Origin: Sphingomonas hankookensis
GTDB taxonomy: Bacteria > Pseudomonadota > Alphaproteobacteria > Sphingomonadales > Sphingomonadaceae
DNA: 64,000 bases
Assembly (NCBI RefSeq): GCF_022664465.1
Contig: NZ_JAKREV010000004.1
Location: 1 to 64,000, forward strand
Direction of reading: 5' to 3'
A model generated the notes under the pieces. It saw only the letters and a program-made list of their open reading frames with translations, searched no databases and was not told the DNA's origin. How positions within the stretch are numbered: the stretch's first letter is position 1; every line of letters begins with the position of its first letter. A program made the translations under genes and the position numbers. Below are positions 17,189-26,086 of this stretch, piece by piece.

Positions 17189-17767
17189 TCAGCCCCGGAC
17201 CCAGTCGGCGACGGCGGTCGCGACGGTGTTGGCGGCCTGGTTGATGGCCGGGCCGACGCTGGTGGCGTCGATCGTGGCGACCGGTGCGCGGGCTTCGAAG
17301 CGGCGCTTTTCGAAGGTCGTGGCGCCGGCGCGCTGCAACGTCGCGTCATAGACGACGACCGCTTCGTTGCGGATCGCGTCGATGCCGAATTCGCGCAGTT
17401 CGCCGCTCAGCTGCGCGCCGGGGTCGATGAAACCCTGCCGCGAGCTCAGCACCACCATGTTCGCGCGCGACGTCAGCGTATCCGACACCAGCCGGGCGAA
17501 CAGCCGCGCGGGGGGTTCGACCCACTGCGCGTCCTTCACATAGGCGATCGTCGTCGGGCTCGACTGGACCGGCACGCGGTTGACCGCCAGCTCCTGCGGC
17601 ACGACCGGCACCTGTACCGTGATCGAGCGCGCGGCAGCCGAGGTCTGTGTTTGCCCGGCGGCGATCGGCGCGGCGGGCGTCAGCACCAGCAGCGCGGGTG
17701 GCGGTTCGGCGCCGAAGCGGATACAGGCTGCCAGCGGCAGGAGGAGCAGAACGGACAGCTTCTTCAT
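17189..17767 (-). CDS. ABC-type transport auxiliary lipoprotein, PqiC-like
   Basis: This 192-residue lipoprotein begins MKKLSVLLLLPLAAC, with the lipobox LAAC. A PqiC/LbcB-type domain follows (ITVQVPVVPQELAVNRVPV, then DAQWVEPPARLFARLVSDTL and YDATLQRAG). It is the outer-membrane partner of an MCE lipid transporter. The start at 17767 is chosen for the signal peptide; the longer frame upstream overlaps the MlaD gene. It is the fourth gene of the MCE operon, 22 bases after the MlaD stop. Confidence 0.85.
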   Translation of the reverse strand: MKKLSVLLLLPLAACIRFGAEPPPALLVLTPAAPIAAGQTQTSAAARSITVQVPVVPQELAVNRVPVQSSPTTIAYVKDAQWVEPPARLFARLVSDTLTSRANMVVLSSRQGFIDPGAQLSGELREFGIDAIRNEAVVVYDATLQRAGATTFEKRRFEARAPVATIDATSVGPAINQAANTVATAVADWVRG

Positions 17768-17789
17768 GGGGGGCCTCATATCGTCCGCG

Positions 17790-18755
17790 TCACTTCTTGG
17801 GATCGTAATCGGGCAGCTTCGAGCGACCGACCAGCGCGGTGGCGCCGCCCTGATCGACCTTTTCCGCGACCGAGGCGAGGGCACCGGTCATCGCGCGCAG
17901 GTCGCCGACCAGCTGGTTGACCTGCGGGATGGTCTGCTTGCTGAACGCCTGCAGCCCGGGCTTCGCATCGCCGATCGCCTCGTTGAGCGTATCGGCGCTC
18001 TTCTGCGCGCTGGCGATGGTGCGGTTCAGCTGCTGGATCGTCGGCTGGATGTCGTTGGCCAGCACGCCGTTGGTCGTCGCCGCCAGTTCGCCGATCTGCT
18101 GCGACGCGACGCCCGCACGCTGGATCGCGATGCGGGTTTCGGCCAGCGTCGCGGCGATTTCGGGACCGCGATCGGCCAGCGCGTCGGTCAGCCGGTTGGT
18201 GCTGTCGAGGATCGCGGCGATCGAGTTCTGGTTGCGATCCGACAGCACGTCGGCCAGCCGTTCGGTCAGCGTGGTGACGCGTTCGAGCAGCTGCGGCGCC
18301 GAGCTGAGCAGCGCGGCGACGCCGCCGGCCTTCGGAGGAATGACCGGCACACCCATTGGGCACGACTGTTCGGGGTTGGTTTCGGGGCACGCGATCGGCG
18401 GCGCGCCCTTGACCGCGCCGTCGAGCGTGATCGTCGACACACCGGTGAAGCTGCCGACCATCGTCGCGGTCGTGCCGAGCAGAACCGGTGTTTCGTCCTT
18501 TACCTTGAGCCGGACGCGGACGAATTGCGGGTCCTTAGGCCACAAGGCGATATCATCGACCTGACCCACCGGTACGCCGGAGAAGGACACGGGCGAACCC
18601 TTTGCCAGGCCGTCGACGCCCTGTTTGAAAAAGACGTCATATTCCTTTTCATGGCCGCCGCCGACGCGGGCGAGCCACACGGTGAACAGCGCCAGCATGA
18701 CCAGCAGGATCAGCACCACCGCGCCGACTAGGACATGGTTCGACCGGGTTTCCAT
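17790..18755 (-). CDS. MCE family protein, MlaD-like
   Basis: This 321-residue protein has one N-terminal membrane anchor (HVLVGAVVLILLVMLALFTVWL). The MCE domain spans about residues 35-120 (YDVFFKQGVDGLAKGSPVSFSGVPVGQVDDI). A long helical C-terminal region runs from about 150 to 310 and probably oligomerises into a periplasmic channel. It handles phospholipid passage between the membranes. Its ATG overlaps the ATPase stop by one base (TGATG), showing translational coupling. The helical tail is longer than in E. coli MlaD and resembles the PqiB/Mce type. Confidence 0.9.
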   Translation of the reverse strand: METRSNHVLVGAVVLILLVMLALFTVWLARVGGGHEKEYDVFFKQGVDGLAKGSPVSFSGVPVGQVDDIALWPKDPQFVRVRLKVKDETPVLLGTTATMVGSFTGVSTITLDGAVKGAPPIACPETNPEQSCPMGVPVIPPKAGGVAALLSSAPQLLERVTTLTERLADVLSDRNQNSIAAILDSTNRLTDALADRGPEIAATLAETRIAIQRAGVASQQIGELAATTNGVLANDIQPTIQQLNRTIASAQKSADTLNEAIGDAKPGLQAFSKQTIPQVNQLVGDLRAMTGALASVAEKVDQGGATALVGRSKLPDYDPKK

Positions 18756-19600
18756 CAGCGCCTCTGGGCTTGCGGCGAAACCGGTTCGGGTCCGGCATCG
18801 CGGGGGTGGTCCTGCGCCTTGGCGATGCGTTCCTGCGCATCGGTGGCGGCACGGCCACGGGGTCCATTGAAATATTCCTGGATCCAGGGGTGATCCAGCG
18901 CGAGCAGTTCGTCGATCGTGCCGACGGCGATGACCTTCTTGTCCGCCAGCACCGCGACGCGATCACAGATCGCGTGCAGCGTGTCGAGGTCGTGGGTGAT
19001 GAGGAAGACGGTCAGCCCCAGCGTCTTTTGCAGCGACGCGGTGAGTTCGTCGAACGCCGCCGCACCGATCGGATCAAGCCCGGCGGTCGGTTCGTCGAGG
19101 AACAACAGCTGCGGGTCGAGCGCCAGCGCACGGGCGAGGCCGGCACGCTTCTTCATGCCGCCCGACAGTTCGCTGGGGTATTTGGGGCCGGCATTGGCGG
19201 GCAGGCCGGTCATCACGACCTTGTACCCGGCGATCTCGTCCAGCAGGGCAGGCTTGAGCTTCGGGTAGAATTCCTTCAGCGGCACCTGCACGTTCTCGGC
19301 GACGGTCAGCGTCGAGAACAGCGCCCCGCCCTGGAACAGCACGCCCCATTTCTTGCGGATTTCGGTGGCTTCGGTTTCCTCGCGGCCGATCGTGTTTTCG
19401 CCGAACACGTCGATCGTGCCGGCGGTCGGCGTCTGCAACCCGATGATCGAGCGCATCAGCACCGACTTGCCGGTGCCCGACCCGCCGACCACGCCGAGGA
19501 TTTCGCCCCGACGCACGTCGAGGTCGAGCCCCTCGTGAATCACCTGATCGCCGAACTGGTTCTTGAGGCCGCGGACGCGGATGATGGCTTCGTCGCTCAT
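18755..19600 (-). CDS. ABC transporter ATP-binding protein, MlaF-like
   Basis: This 281-residue ATPase has Walker A GGSGTGKS, Q-loop FQGGALFS, signature LSGGMKKR, Walker B LLFLDEP and the switch histidine ITHD. It powers the MCE lipid transporter with the MlaE permease. The MlaF-type C-terminal extension is present (HPWIQEYFNGPRGRA, then a polar tail of about 40 residues). Its start ATG overlaps the permease stop by four bases (ATGA), and ATG 19606 is a possible alternative. Confidence 0.93.
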   Translation of the reverse strand: MSDEAIIRVRGLKNQFGDQVIHEGLDLDVRRGEILGVVGGSGTGKSVLMRSIIGLQTPTAGTIDVFGENTIGREETEATEIRKKWGVLFQGGALFSTLTVAENVQVPLKEFYPKLKPALLDEIAGYKVVMTGLPANAGPKYPSELSGGMKKRAGLARALALDPQLLFLDEPTAGLDPIGAAAFDELTASLQKTLGLTVFLITHDLDTLHAICDRVAVLADKKVIAVGTIDELLALDHPWIQEYFNGPRGRAATDAQERIAKAQDHPRDAGPEPVSPQAQRR

Positions 19601-20706
19601 ATCCATCCGATCCACGCGAAGAAGATCGCGAAGAACGCGTCGAGCACGATCACGAGGAAGATCGCCTGCACCACCGCCGCGGTCGTGCGGCCGCCGACCT
19701 GTTCCGCGTCGCCTTCGACCTGCATCCCGTGGAAACAGCCCGAAATGCCGATGATCGCGCCGAATACCGGCGCCTTGATCAGGCCGATATAGAGGTCGGT
19801 GATCGGCACGACCTCGCGGATGCGGGTGACGAAGGTGATCGGCGGGATGCCGAGCTGCGCCCAGCTGAGCAGTCCGCCGCCGATGATCGCGACGATCGAG
19901 GCGTAGAAGCCGAGCAGCAGCATCATGACGATCGCGGCGATGACGCGCGGCAAGACCAGCGCCTCCATCGGCGACACACCGATCGTGCGCATCGCGTCGA
20001 TCTCTTCGGTCAGCTTCATCGTGCCAAGCTGCGCGGCGAAGGCCGAACCCGAACGCCCCGCGACCATGATCGCGGTCATCAGCACGCCCAGTTCGCGGAA
20101 GGTCAGGCGGCCGATCAGGTTGATCGTGAACACTTCCGCGCCGAACTGGCGCAGCTGCACCGCGCCCTGCTGCGCGATGACCATGCCGATCAGGAAGCTC
20201 ATGAGGCCAATGATGCCGAGCGCCGAGACGCCGACGACCTCGAAGCGCTGCACCGTCGCGTTGAAGCGGAAGCGGCGCGGATGGCGCAGCACGTTGATGA
20301 AAGCGATGACGGTCGCGCCCATGAAGCCGAGCAGGCCGAGCAGCTGCTTCGCACTGCCGGATACGGCGTCGCCGATCTCTTCCAGCACGCGCAACGGAGG
20401 GCTGAGCGCCTTCTGCTTGGCGACGACGGGATCGTCGGCCGCGGCGACCTGATCGAACAGATGCTGGCTGTCGCTGTTCAGCCCGTCGATCGTGACGTCG
20501 CGGTCGCGGGCGAAGCGGTGGACCAGCCACGCGCCGACGGTGTCGATGCGATCGACCTGCGATAGGTCGATCCGGTCGACCGGGCCGTCGACCGCGTTCA
20601 GCCGTTCGGGCAGGTCGCCGACATGCGCCAGCGAAAGGTCGCCGGTGAAACGCAGCACGCCGCCGCCATCGGCCCGGTCGTGCGAAAAATCGGCGGAAGC
20701 GCTCAT
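19597..20706 (-). CDS. MlaE-like permease with N-terminal STAS domain
   Basis: This protein of about 369 residues starts with an MlaB/STAS-like domain (residues 1-100, GVLRFTGDLSLAHV... and IDLSQVDRIDTVGAWLVHRF). The MlaE permease domain follows from about residue 140, with the hallmark AIMVAGRSGSAFAAQLGTMKLTEEIDAMRTIGVSP. Fusion of MlaB-like and MlaE modules is known in other bacteria. It leads the MCE operon. The start at 20706 (MSASADF) is uncertain, since ATG 20715 is equally possible. It is divergent from the HAD gene with only 56 bases between. Confidence 0.9.
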   Translation of the reverse strand: MSASADFSHDRADGGGVLRFTGDLSLAHVGDLPERLNAVDGPVDRIDLSQVDRIDTVGAWLVHRFARDRDVTIDGLNSDSQHLFDQVAAADDPVVAKQKALSPPLRVLEEIGDAVSGSAKQLLGLLGFMGATVIAFINVLRHPRRFRFNATVQRFEVVGVSALGIIGLMSFLIGMVIAQQGAVQLRQFGAEVFTINLIGRLTFRELGVLMTAIMVAGRSGSAFAAQLGTMKLTEEIDAMRTIGVSPMEALVLPRVIAAIVMMLLLGFYASIVAIIGGGLLSWAQLGIPPITFVTRIREVVPITDLYIGLIKAPVFGAIIGISGCFHGMQVEGDAEQVGGRTTAAVVQAIFLVIVLDAFFAIFFAWIGWI

Positions 20707-20762
20707 CGCGACCATCCATCGGCGATTTGCGGCGTCGCGGCAAGGTGGTACGCGCGTCCGCC

Positions 20763-21443
20763 ATGGGCCATCCTGACCTCGCCATCTATGACATGGACAA
20801 GACCATCACCCGCGTCGCGACATGGACGCCGTTTTTGCGCCATGCGCTGAAGGAGCGGGGACGCGGCGCGCTGTGGCTGCTGCCGATCGCCGGAGTCGCG
20901 GTCGCGGGCTATGCCCTGAAACTCTATGGCCGCGACCGGTTGAAGGAGATGACGCACCGGCTGGTGCTGGGGCGCGCGGTACCCGATGCGCGGCTGATCG
21001 AGACGGCGCGCGCCTTTGCCCGCGCGACGGTCGCCACCGGGCTGCTCGACGGGGCGCGGGCGCGGATCGAGGCGGACCGGGCGGACGGACGAATGCTGGT
21101 GCTGGCGACCGCATCCTACCGTTTCTATGCGCAGGAGATCGCACAGCTGCTCGGCTTCGACGCGGTCATCGCCACCGACTGCGCGCGGGGGCAGGGTGGC
21201 GACGTGCTGTCGCGGATCGACGGCGAGAATTGCTATGGCGCGGCCAAGCTGCGCGCGATCGAGGCATGGGCGGCGGGGCAGGGGATCGCGCGGGGCGATG
21301 TCGCCGTGCGCTTCTACAGCGACCATGTGTCCGACGCCCCGGTGTTCGACTGGGCCGACGAGCCGTTTCCGGTCAACGCCCATGCGCCGCTGAAAGCGCT
21401 GGCGCGCAAGCGGGGCTGGCCGGTGCTCGACTGGCGTAGATGA
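20763..21443 (+). CDS. HAD-IB family phosphatase
   Basis: This 226-residue protein has the HAD motif I DMDKT (D10 nucleophile, D12 acid-base), motif II around LATAS, a lysine in the third motif and motif IV FYSDHVSDAPVF. The cap is the helical subclass I type, like phosphoserine phosphatase and SerB-like lipid phosphatases. The substrate cannot be read from sequence. A typical hairpin plus T-run terminator lies about 90 bases downstream. Confidence 0.88.
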   Translation: MGHPDLAIYDMDKTITRVATWTPFLRHALKERGRGALWLLPIAGVAVAGYALKLYGRDRLKEMTHRLVLGRAVPDARLIETARAFARATVATGLLDGARARIEADRADGRMLVLATASYRFYAQEIAQLLGFDAVIATDCARGQGGDVLSRIDGENCYGAAKLRAIEAWAAGQGIARGDVAVRFYSDHVSDAPVFDWADEPFPVNAHAPLKALARKRGWPVLDWRR

Positions 21444-21534
21444 CGCTATGGGTGGGGAAATCGGAATGGCGCGGCTCGTGATGGACCCAGGATCGATCGG
21501 GTAAACGTTACGCGCCGCGAACGGTTCAATTTTT

Positions 21535-21555
21535 GTGAGCGAGCGCTCACTTTTT
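21535..21555 (+). terminator. Rho-independent terminator of the HAD gene
   Basis: The perfect palindrome GTGAGCGAGCGCTCAC (21535-21550) is followed at once by TTTTT on the plus strand. The stop codon of the minus-strand gene lies inside the palindrome, so the hairpin also ends that gene without a T-run. Confidence 0.75.
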
Positions 21556-21990
21556 CTGCGGACCGAGCCGTTTCGCGTTCGCCGTCGCCTTGGCATGGAT
21601 CGGGGTCAGCGCGCGTCCGCCGGCACCGATCATGCCCGCGGCCAACCGCATCGCGCGGTCGTTGCCCGCCGCCATCCGGCCGGCACTCGGCATGCGCCCC
21701 GCGGTGCCGATCGACCAGGCATCCTGCATCGTCTGCATCCACAGCGTCTGCATCGCCGCCATGTCGTGCGCCAGCGAGTCGCCCGCCTTGGCGAAGGCCT
21801 GCGCCTTTTCGGTGACCATGCCGGTCAGTTCGACGTGATCGGCGGTCCAGGGATTTCGCATCCCCGCGTCGATCATCGGCATCCGCCGGTCGATCACCAC
21901 GGCGGACGCCGCCATGGTTTCCCACAGGCGCAGGCTGGTCTTCGCGGCATCGGTCCAGATTTGCCACCAGGCGGTCATCGGCGTCGTCAT
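21547..21990 (-). CDS. Hypothetical helical protein, possibly phasin-like
   Basis: This 147-residue, methionine- and alanine-rich helical protein begins MTTPMTAWWQIWTDAAKTSLRLWETMAAS, with no signal peptide or membrane span. GGGGAG sits 7 bases before ATG 21990. The pattern of Trp/Met-rich amphipathic helices and the end PIHAKATANAKRLG resemble small phasin-type proteins of alphaproteobacteria, but the match is only impressionistic. The longer frame running on into PEP carboxylase is a shadow. It is divergent from ppc. Confidence 0.65.
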   Translation of the reverse strand: MTTPMTAWWQIWTDAAKTSLRLWETMAASAVVIDRRMPMIDAGMRNPWTADHVELTGMVTEKAQAFAKAGDSLAHDMAAMQTLWMQTMQDAWSIGTAGRMPSAGRMAAGNDRAMRLAAGMIGAGGRALTPIHAKATANAKRLGPQKK

Positions 21991-22104
21991 CGATCGTCTC
22001 CCCAGACGGGTGCAGCGCCAACGCCCTACGCGATGGCGGGACTTTACGCCATGGCAGTCATCGTGGGTTGACCCGCATCCTGCCGCATTGCAGCAAGTGT
22101 GCCC

Positions 22105-24780
22105 ATGACGACTCTGCCCCCCATCACGAACAATCCCGACATCCGCTTCCTCGGCCGGCTGCTGGGCGATGTCATCCGTACCTATGGTGGCGACGCGTTG
22201 TTCAAACGGATCGAGCATATCCGTTCGACCTCGGTCGACCGGCATCGCGGGGTGGCGGGGGCCGACGGGATCGACCTCGGGCTCGACAGCCTCAGCCTCG
22301 ACGACACCATCGCGTTCGTGCGCGGGTTCATGCTGTTCTCGATGCTCGCCAATCTGGCCGAGGACCGGCAGGGGATCGCCGCCGAACCGGGTGCTGATGT
22401 CGCGACCGCGATCGAGAAGCTGGCCGCCGAGGGCATTGGGCGCGACGCGGTCCGCGCGTTGCTCGACCAGGCGCTGATCGCGCCGGTGCTGACCGCGCAC
22501 CCGACCGAGGTGCGGCGCAAGTCGATGATCGACCACAAGAACCGCATCGCCGACCTGATGCTGCTCAAGGACCACGGCGCCGAGGAGACGCCCGAGGGCG
22601 ACCGGGTGGACGAGGCGATCCTGCGCCAGATCGCGTTGCTGTGGCAGACCCGCGTGCTGCGGCGCGAGCGGTTGTACGTCGCCGACGAGGTCGAGACGGC
22701 GCTGAGCTATCTGCGCGACGTGTTCCTGCCGACGCTGCCCGCGCTCTATGCGCGGTGGGAGCGGGTGCTGGGCGAGCGGCCGCCATCGTTCCTCAAGCCC
22801 GGCAGCTGGATCGGCGGCGACCGCGACGGCAACCCGTTCGTCGATGCCGCGGCGATGCGGCTGGCGCTGGCCAAGGCGGCCGAGGCGGTGCTCGGCTATT
22901 ATCTCGACCAGCTCCACAGCCTCGGCGCCGAGCTGTCGATCTCGACCAAGCATGTCGCGGTGGACGAGGCGATCGCGGCGCTGGCCGACAAGAGCGGCGA
23001 CAATGCCGCCAGCCGCGCCGACGAACCGTTCCGCCGCGCGATCAGCGGCGTCTATGCGCGGCTGGCGGCGACCTACCAGAAGCTCACGGGCAAGGCCGCG
23101 CCGCGTCCGGGCAATTTGACCGGCGAACCCTATGCCGACCCCGCCGCGTTCCGCGCCGACCTCGCCACGCTGGCGCGCGGGCTGGTGCAGGAGGGCAATG
23201 GCCCGTTGTCGACCGGCGGTGCGCTCGGCCGTCTGATCCGCGCGGTCGAGACGTTCGGGTTCCACCTCGCCACGCTCGACATGCGGCAGAACAGCGTGAT
23301 CCATGAGAGCGTCGTCGCCGAACTGCTCAAGGTCGCCGGCGTCGAAGGCGACTATGTCGCGCTGGACGAGGAGGCGCGGGTGGCACTGCTGCGCCGCGAG
23401 CTGGAGAGCCCGCGTCCGCTGGTCAGCCCCTATGCCGACTATTCGGAGCAGACCGCGTCCGAGCTGGCGATCCTGCGCGCGGCGGCCGATGCCCATGCGC
23501 GCTATGGGCGCGAGTGCATCCGCCATTACATCGTGTCGATGGCGCAGTCGGTATCGGACCTGCTGGAGGTCCATCTGCTGCTGAAGGAATCGGGCCTGTA
23601 CGTGCCGGGCGAGACGCCGCAGGCGCATATCATGGCGATCCCGCTGTTCGAGACGGTCGCCGATCTGGAGGCCGCACCCGAGATCATGACCAAGTGGCTG
23701 AAGCTGCCCGAGGTCGCGGCGATCACCCGCGCGCGCGGCCATCAGGAAGTGATGATCGGCTATTCCGATTCGAACAAGGATGGCGGCTATCTGACCTCGA
23801 CGTGGCAGCTGTCGAAGGGATCGACCGCGCTGGCGCCGGTGTTCGAGGAAGCGGGCATCGGCATGCAGCTGTTCCACGGGCGCGGCGGTGCGGTCGGGCG
23901 CGGCGGTGGGTCGTCGTTCGCGGCGATTCGCGCGCAGCCGCACGACACGGTGCAGGGCCGCATCCGCATCACCGAACAGGGCGAGGTGATCGCGGCAAAG
24001 TACGGTACGCGCGACAGCGCGGTCACGAACCTCGAGGCGATGACGTCGGCGACATTGCTCGCCAGCCTCGAACCCGAGATGCTGGCGCCCGCCGATGCGG
24101 CGCGGTTCGCGGCGGCGATGGACCGGTTGTCGGATACCGCGTTCAAGACCTATCGCGACCTGGTCTACGGCACCGACGGCTTCACGACCTTCTTCCGACA
24201 GGCGACGCCGATCGCCGAGATCGCCGGCCTGAAGATCGGATCGCGCCCGGCGAGCCGCAAGAAGTCCGACGCGATCGAGGATTTGCGGGCGATCCCGTGG
24301 GTGTTCAGCTGGGCACAGGCGCGGATCATGCTGCCGGGCTGGTACGGGGTCGGCGCGGCGCTGACCGGGTTCGAGGACAAGGGGCTGCTGCGCGAAATGG
24401 CAAGCGCGTGGCCGCTGTTCGCCGCGACGCTGGCCAATATGGAAATGGTGCTGGCCAAGTCCGACATGGACGTCGCCGCGCGCTATGCGGGCCTCGTCGA
24501 GGACAAGGCGCTGTCGGAGGCGATCTTCGGCCGCATCCGCGACGGCTGGCAGGCGACGCATGACGGGCTGCTGTCGGTGACGCGCCAGACGCGGCTGCTG
24601 GAGAAGAGCCCGGCGCTGGAAGCGTCGATCCGGCTGCGTACGCCCTATATCGAGCCGCTGAACCTGTTGCAGATCGAACTGCTCAAGCGGCATCGCGCGG
24701 GCGAGGCGGATGCGCGGATCGGTGAAGGAATTTTGTTGTCGATCAACGCGATAGCAACTGCGTTGCGCAATAGCGGGTGA
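22105..24780 (+). CDS. ppc: Phosphoenolpyruvate carboxylase
   Basis: This enzyme of 891 residues adds bicarbonate to PEP to give oxaloacetate, the main anaplerotic step. The active-site histidine is H132 in VLTAHPTEVRRKS. GGDRDGNPF, the lysine-bearing motif GYSDSNKDGGYLTS and the glycine-rich loop FHGRGGAVGRGGG are all present. The protein ends in RNSG, close to the usual RNTG tail that enters the active site. GTG 22099 is a possible alternative start. It stands alone, with repeats downstream. Confidence 0.97.
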   Translation: MTTLPPITNNPDIRFLGRLLGDVIRTYGGDALFKRIEHIRSTSVDRHRGVAGADGIDLGLDSLSLDDTIAFVRGFMLFSMLANLAEDRQGIAAEPGADVATAIEKLAAEGIGRDAVRALLDQALIAPVLTAHPTEVRRKSMIDHKNRIADLMLLKDHGAEETPEGDRVDEAILRQIALLWQTRVLRRERLYVADEVETALSYLRDVFLPTLPALYARWERVLGERPPSFLKPGSWIGGDRDGNPFVDAAAMRLALAKAAEAVLGYYLDQLHSLGAELSISTKHVAVDEAIAALADKSGDNAASRADEPFRRAISGVYARLAATYQKLTGKAAPRPGNLTGEPYADPAAFRADLATLARGLVQEGNGPLSTGGALGRLIRAVETFGFHLATLDMRQNSVIHESVVAELLKVAGVEGDYVALDEEARVALLRRELESPRPLVSPYADYSEQTASELAILRAAADAHARYGRECIRHYIVSMAQSVSDLLEVHLLLKESGLYVPGETPQAHIMAIPLFETVADLEAAPEIMTKWLKLPEVAAITRARGHQEVMIGYSDSNKDGGYLTSTWQLSKGSTALAPVFEEAGIGMQLFHGRGGAVGRGGGSSFAAIRAQPHDTVQGRIRITEQGEVIAAKYGTRDSAVTNLEAMTSATLLASLEPEMLAPADAARFAAAMDRLSDTAFKTYRDLVYGTDGFTTFFRQATPIAEIAGLKIGSRPASRKKSDAIEDLRAIPWVFSWAQARIMLPGWYGVGAALTGFEDKGLLREMASAWPLFAATLANMEMVLAKSDMDVAARYAGLVEDKALSEAIFGRIRDGWQATHDGLLSVTRQTRLLEKSPALEASIRLRTPYIEPLNLLQIELLKRHRAGEADARIGEGILLSINAIATALRNSG

Positions 24781-24782
24781 GG

Positions 24783-24870
24783 CAAAGTTTACGAAATTGA
24801 CACTCGCGACGGTTTTACGCGTTGGGTTTGGCCGGTCCAAAGTTCACTAAGTTCACACTCGCGACGGTTT
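24783..24870. repeat. Two 33-bp direct repeats
   Basis: Copies at 24783-24815 and 24838-24870 share CAAAGTT at one end and ACACTCGCGACGGTTT at the other, with a few differences between. They follow the ppc stop and lie 22 bases apart. Function unknown. Confidence 0.7.
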
Positions 24871-24880
24871 GTTTTCCGGT

Positions 24881-24968
24881 CGTATCCCCGCGCAGGCGAG
24901 GATCCAAGGTTGCTCGTCATTGCCGGTAGCGATCGTGGCTCTGGACCCCCGCCTGCGCGGGGGTACGG
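24881..24968. repeat. Type A inverted repeat pair (GC-rich REP-like)
   Basis: TATCCCCGCGCAGGCGAGGATCC on the left faces GGACCCCCGCCTGCGCGGGGGTACGG on the right. The same sequence recurs at 31837, 35960 and 37562. It probably forms a cruciform or an RNA hairpin after ppc. Confidence 0.8.
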
Positions 24969-24990
24969 TTGGGGCGAGGTCGTTCTCCCC

Positions 24991-25019
24991 CGTCGCCCCG
25001 GATCAAGTCCGGGGTGACG
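24991..25019. repeat. Type C palindrome
   Basis: CGTCGCCCCGGATCAAGTCC and its complement form a single stem-loop unit. Other copies occur at 37673 and 44391. Confidence 0.75.
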
Positions 25020-25140
25020 AAGGGATAGCCGGCGATGTCAAAGAACCGCCGGAGCCTGACAGAGCGCCGCCGTGTAGGAAAGCGCATCCTGCGGGGTGAT
25101 CGTGCGGACTGCGTATCCCATATCGGACCCAGGAGGACGT

Positions 25141-25875
25141 ATGGCGAAGCCCGCAACGCTGTATCGCATGGTGATGCCCGATCATGTCTGTCCGTTCGGC
25201 AGGCGTGCGCTCGATCTGCTGCGGCGGGAGGGGTATGCGGTCGAGGACCGACACCTGACGACGCGAGAGCAGGTCGATGCATTCAAGGCCGAGCATGGCG
25301 TGAAGACCACGCCGCAGACCTTTGTCGATGGCAAGCGGATCGGCGGGCATGACGATCTGCGCCGGTTCCTCGGCAAGCGGGTCCGCGATCCCAAGGCGAC
25401 GACCTATGCGCCGGTCGCGGCGATCTTCGGCATGGCGGCGGCGATCGCCGGAGCCGCGAGTTTTTCGGCGTTCGGCGATGTGTTCACGATGCGGGCGGGG
25501 GAATGGTTCGTCGGCATCGCGATGTGCCTGTTATCGTTGCAGAAGCTGCGCAATATCGACGGGTTCGCCAACGGGTTCCTGAACTACGACCTGCTGGCGC
25601 AGCGGGTGGTACGCTATGCATGGGTCTATCCATGGGCGGAGGGGCTGGCCGGCGTGCTGATGATCGCGGGCGCGCTGTTGTGGATCGCGATTCCCGTCGC
25701 GCTGGTGATCGGGACGATCGGCGCGGTGTCGGTGGTGAAGGCGGTCTATGTCGACAAGCGCTCGCTGAAATGCGCGTGCGTCGGGGGGAATAGCAACGTG
25801 CCGCTGGGGTTCGTGTCGTTGCTGGAGAATGTGTTGATGGTGGCGATGGCGCTGTGGATGTTGGTTCGGATGTAG
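25141..25875 (+). CDS. Glutaredoxin domain fused to MauE/DoxX-like membrane domain
   Basis: This 244-residue protein has a glutaredoxin-like domain at residues 1-85 with the motif HVCPFGRR (a single active-site cysteine, CPFG). Four transmembrane helices of the MauE / DoxX-redox type follow (from SFSAFGDVFTMRAGEWFVGIAM). A cysteine pair lies in KCACVGG near the C-terminus. It probably passes electrons between thiols and the membrane or periplasm. AGGAGG lies just before ATG 25141. GTG 25096 would add a tail without domain support. Confidence 0.85.
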   Translation: MAKPATLYRMVMPDHVCPFGRRALDLLRREGYAVEDRHLTTREQVDAFKAEHGVKTTPQTFVDGKRIGGHDDLRRFLGKRVRDPKATTYAPVAAIFGMAAAIAGAASFSAFGDVFTMRAGEWFVGIAMCLLSLQKLRNIDGFANGFLNYDLLAQRVVRYAWVYPWAEGLAGVLMIAGALLWIAIPVALVIGTIGAVSVVKAVYVDKRSLKCACVGGNSNVPLGFVSLLENVLMVAMALWMLVRM

Positions 25876-25885
25876 CAGAAGGTTT

Positions 25886-26031
25886 GTTCACGCGGAGGCG
25901 CGGAGGAGGTCGCGCCAAGGACCAACGCCTCCCGCGTCAGCGGGCCCGGTGCAAGTTGGCACCGCCCGGAAGCGTCTCCCGCACGCGGGCGATTTCCCGC
26001 GCACGCAACCTCTCCGCGCCTCCGCGTGAAC
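25886..26031. repeat. Long inverted repeat, TTCACGCGGAGGCGCGGAG type
   Basis: Arms of about 23 bases, GTTCACGCGGAGGCGCGGAG (left) and its near-perfect complement ending at 26031, flank about 100 bases with no gene. A second member lies at 28081-28247. It fills the gap between two convergent genes and may also end their transcripts. Confidence 0.8.
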
Positions 26032-26086
26032 CATGCTTCTTTTGGCGACGGACGCGCGTCGTCACAAGCTGGCGCTATGGGCCGCC

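Noticed and set aside
19729-20565. Long plus-strand frame opposite the MlaE-like gene
   Set aside because: Shadow frame rich in Asp, Arg and Gln with no domain; the MlaE frame is unmistakable.
21547-24840. Very long minus-strand frame opposite ppc (about 1,097 codons)
   Set aside because: It is the antisense shadow of the GC-rich ppc gene. Only its last 147 codons (21547-21990) lie outside ppc and have a ribosome site.
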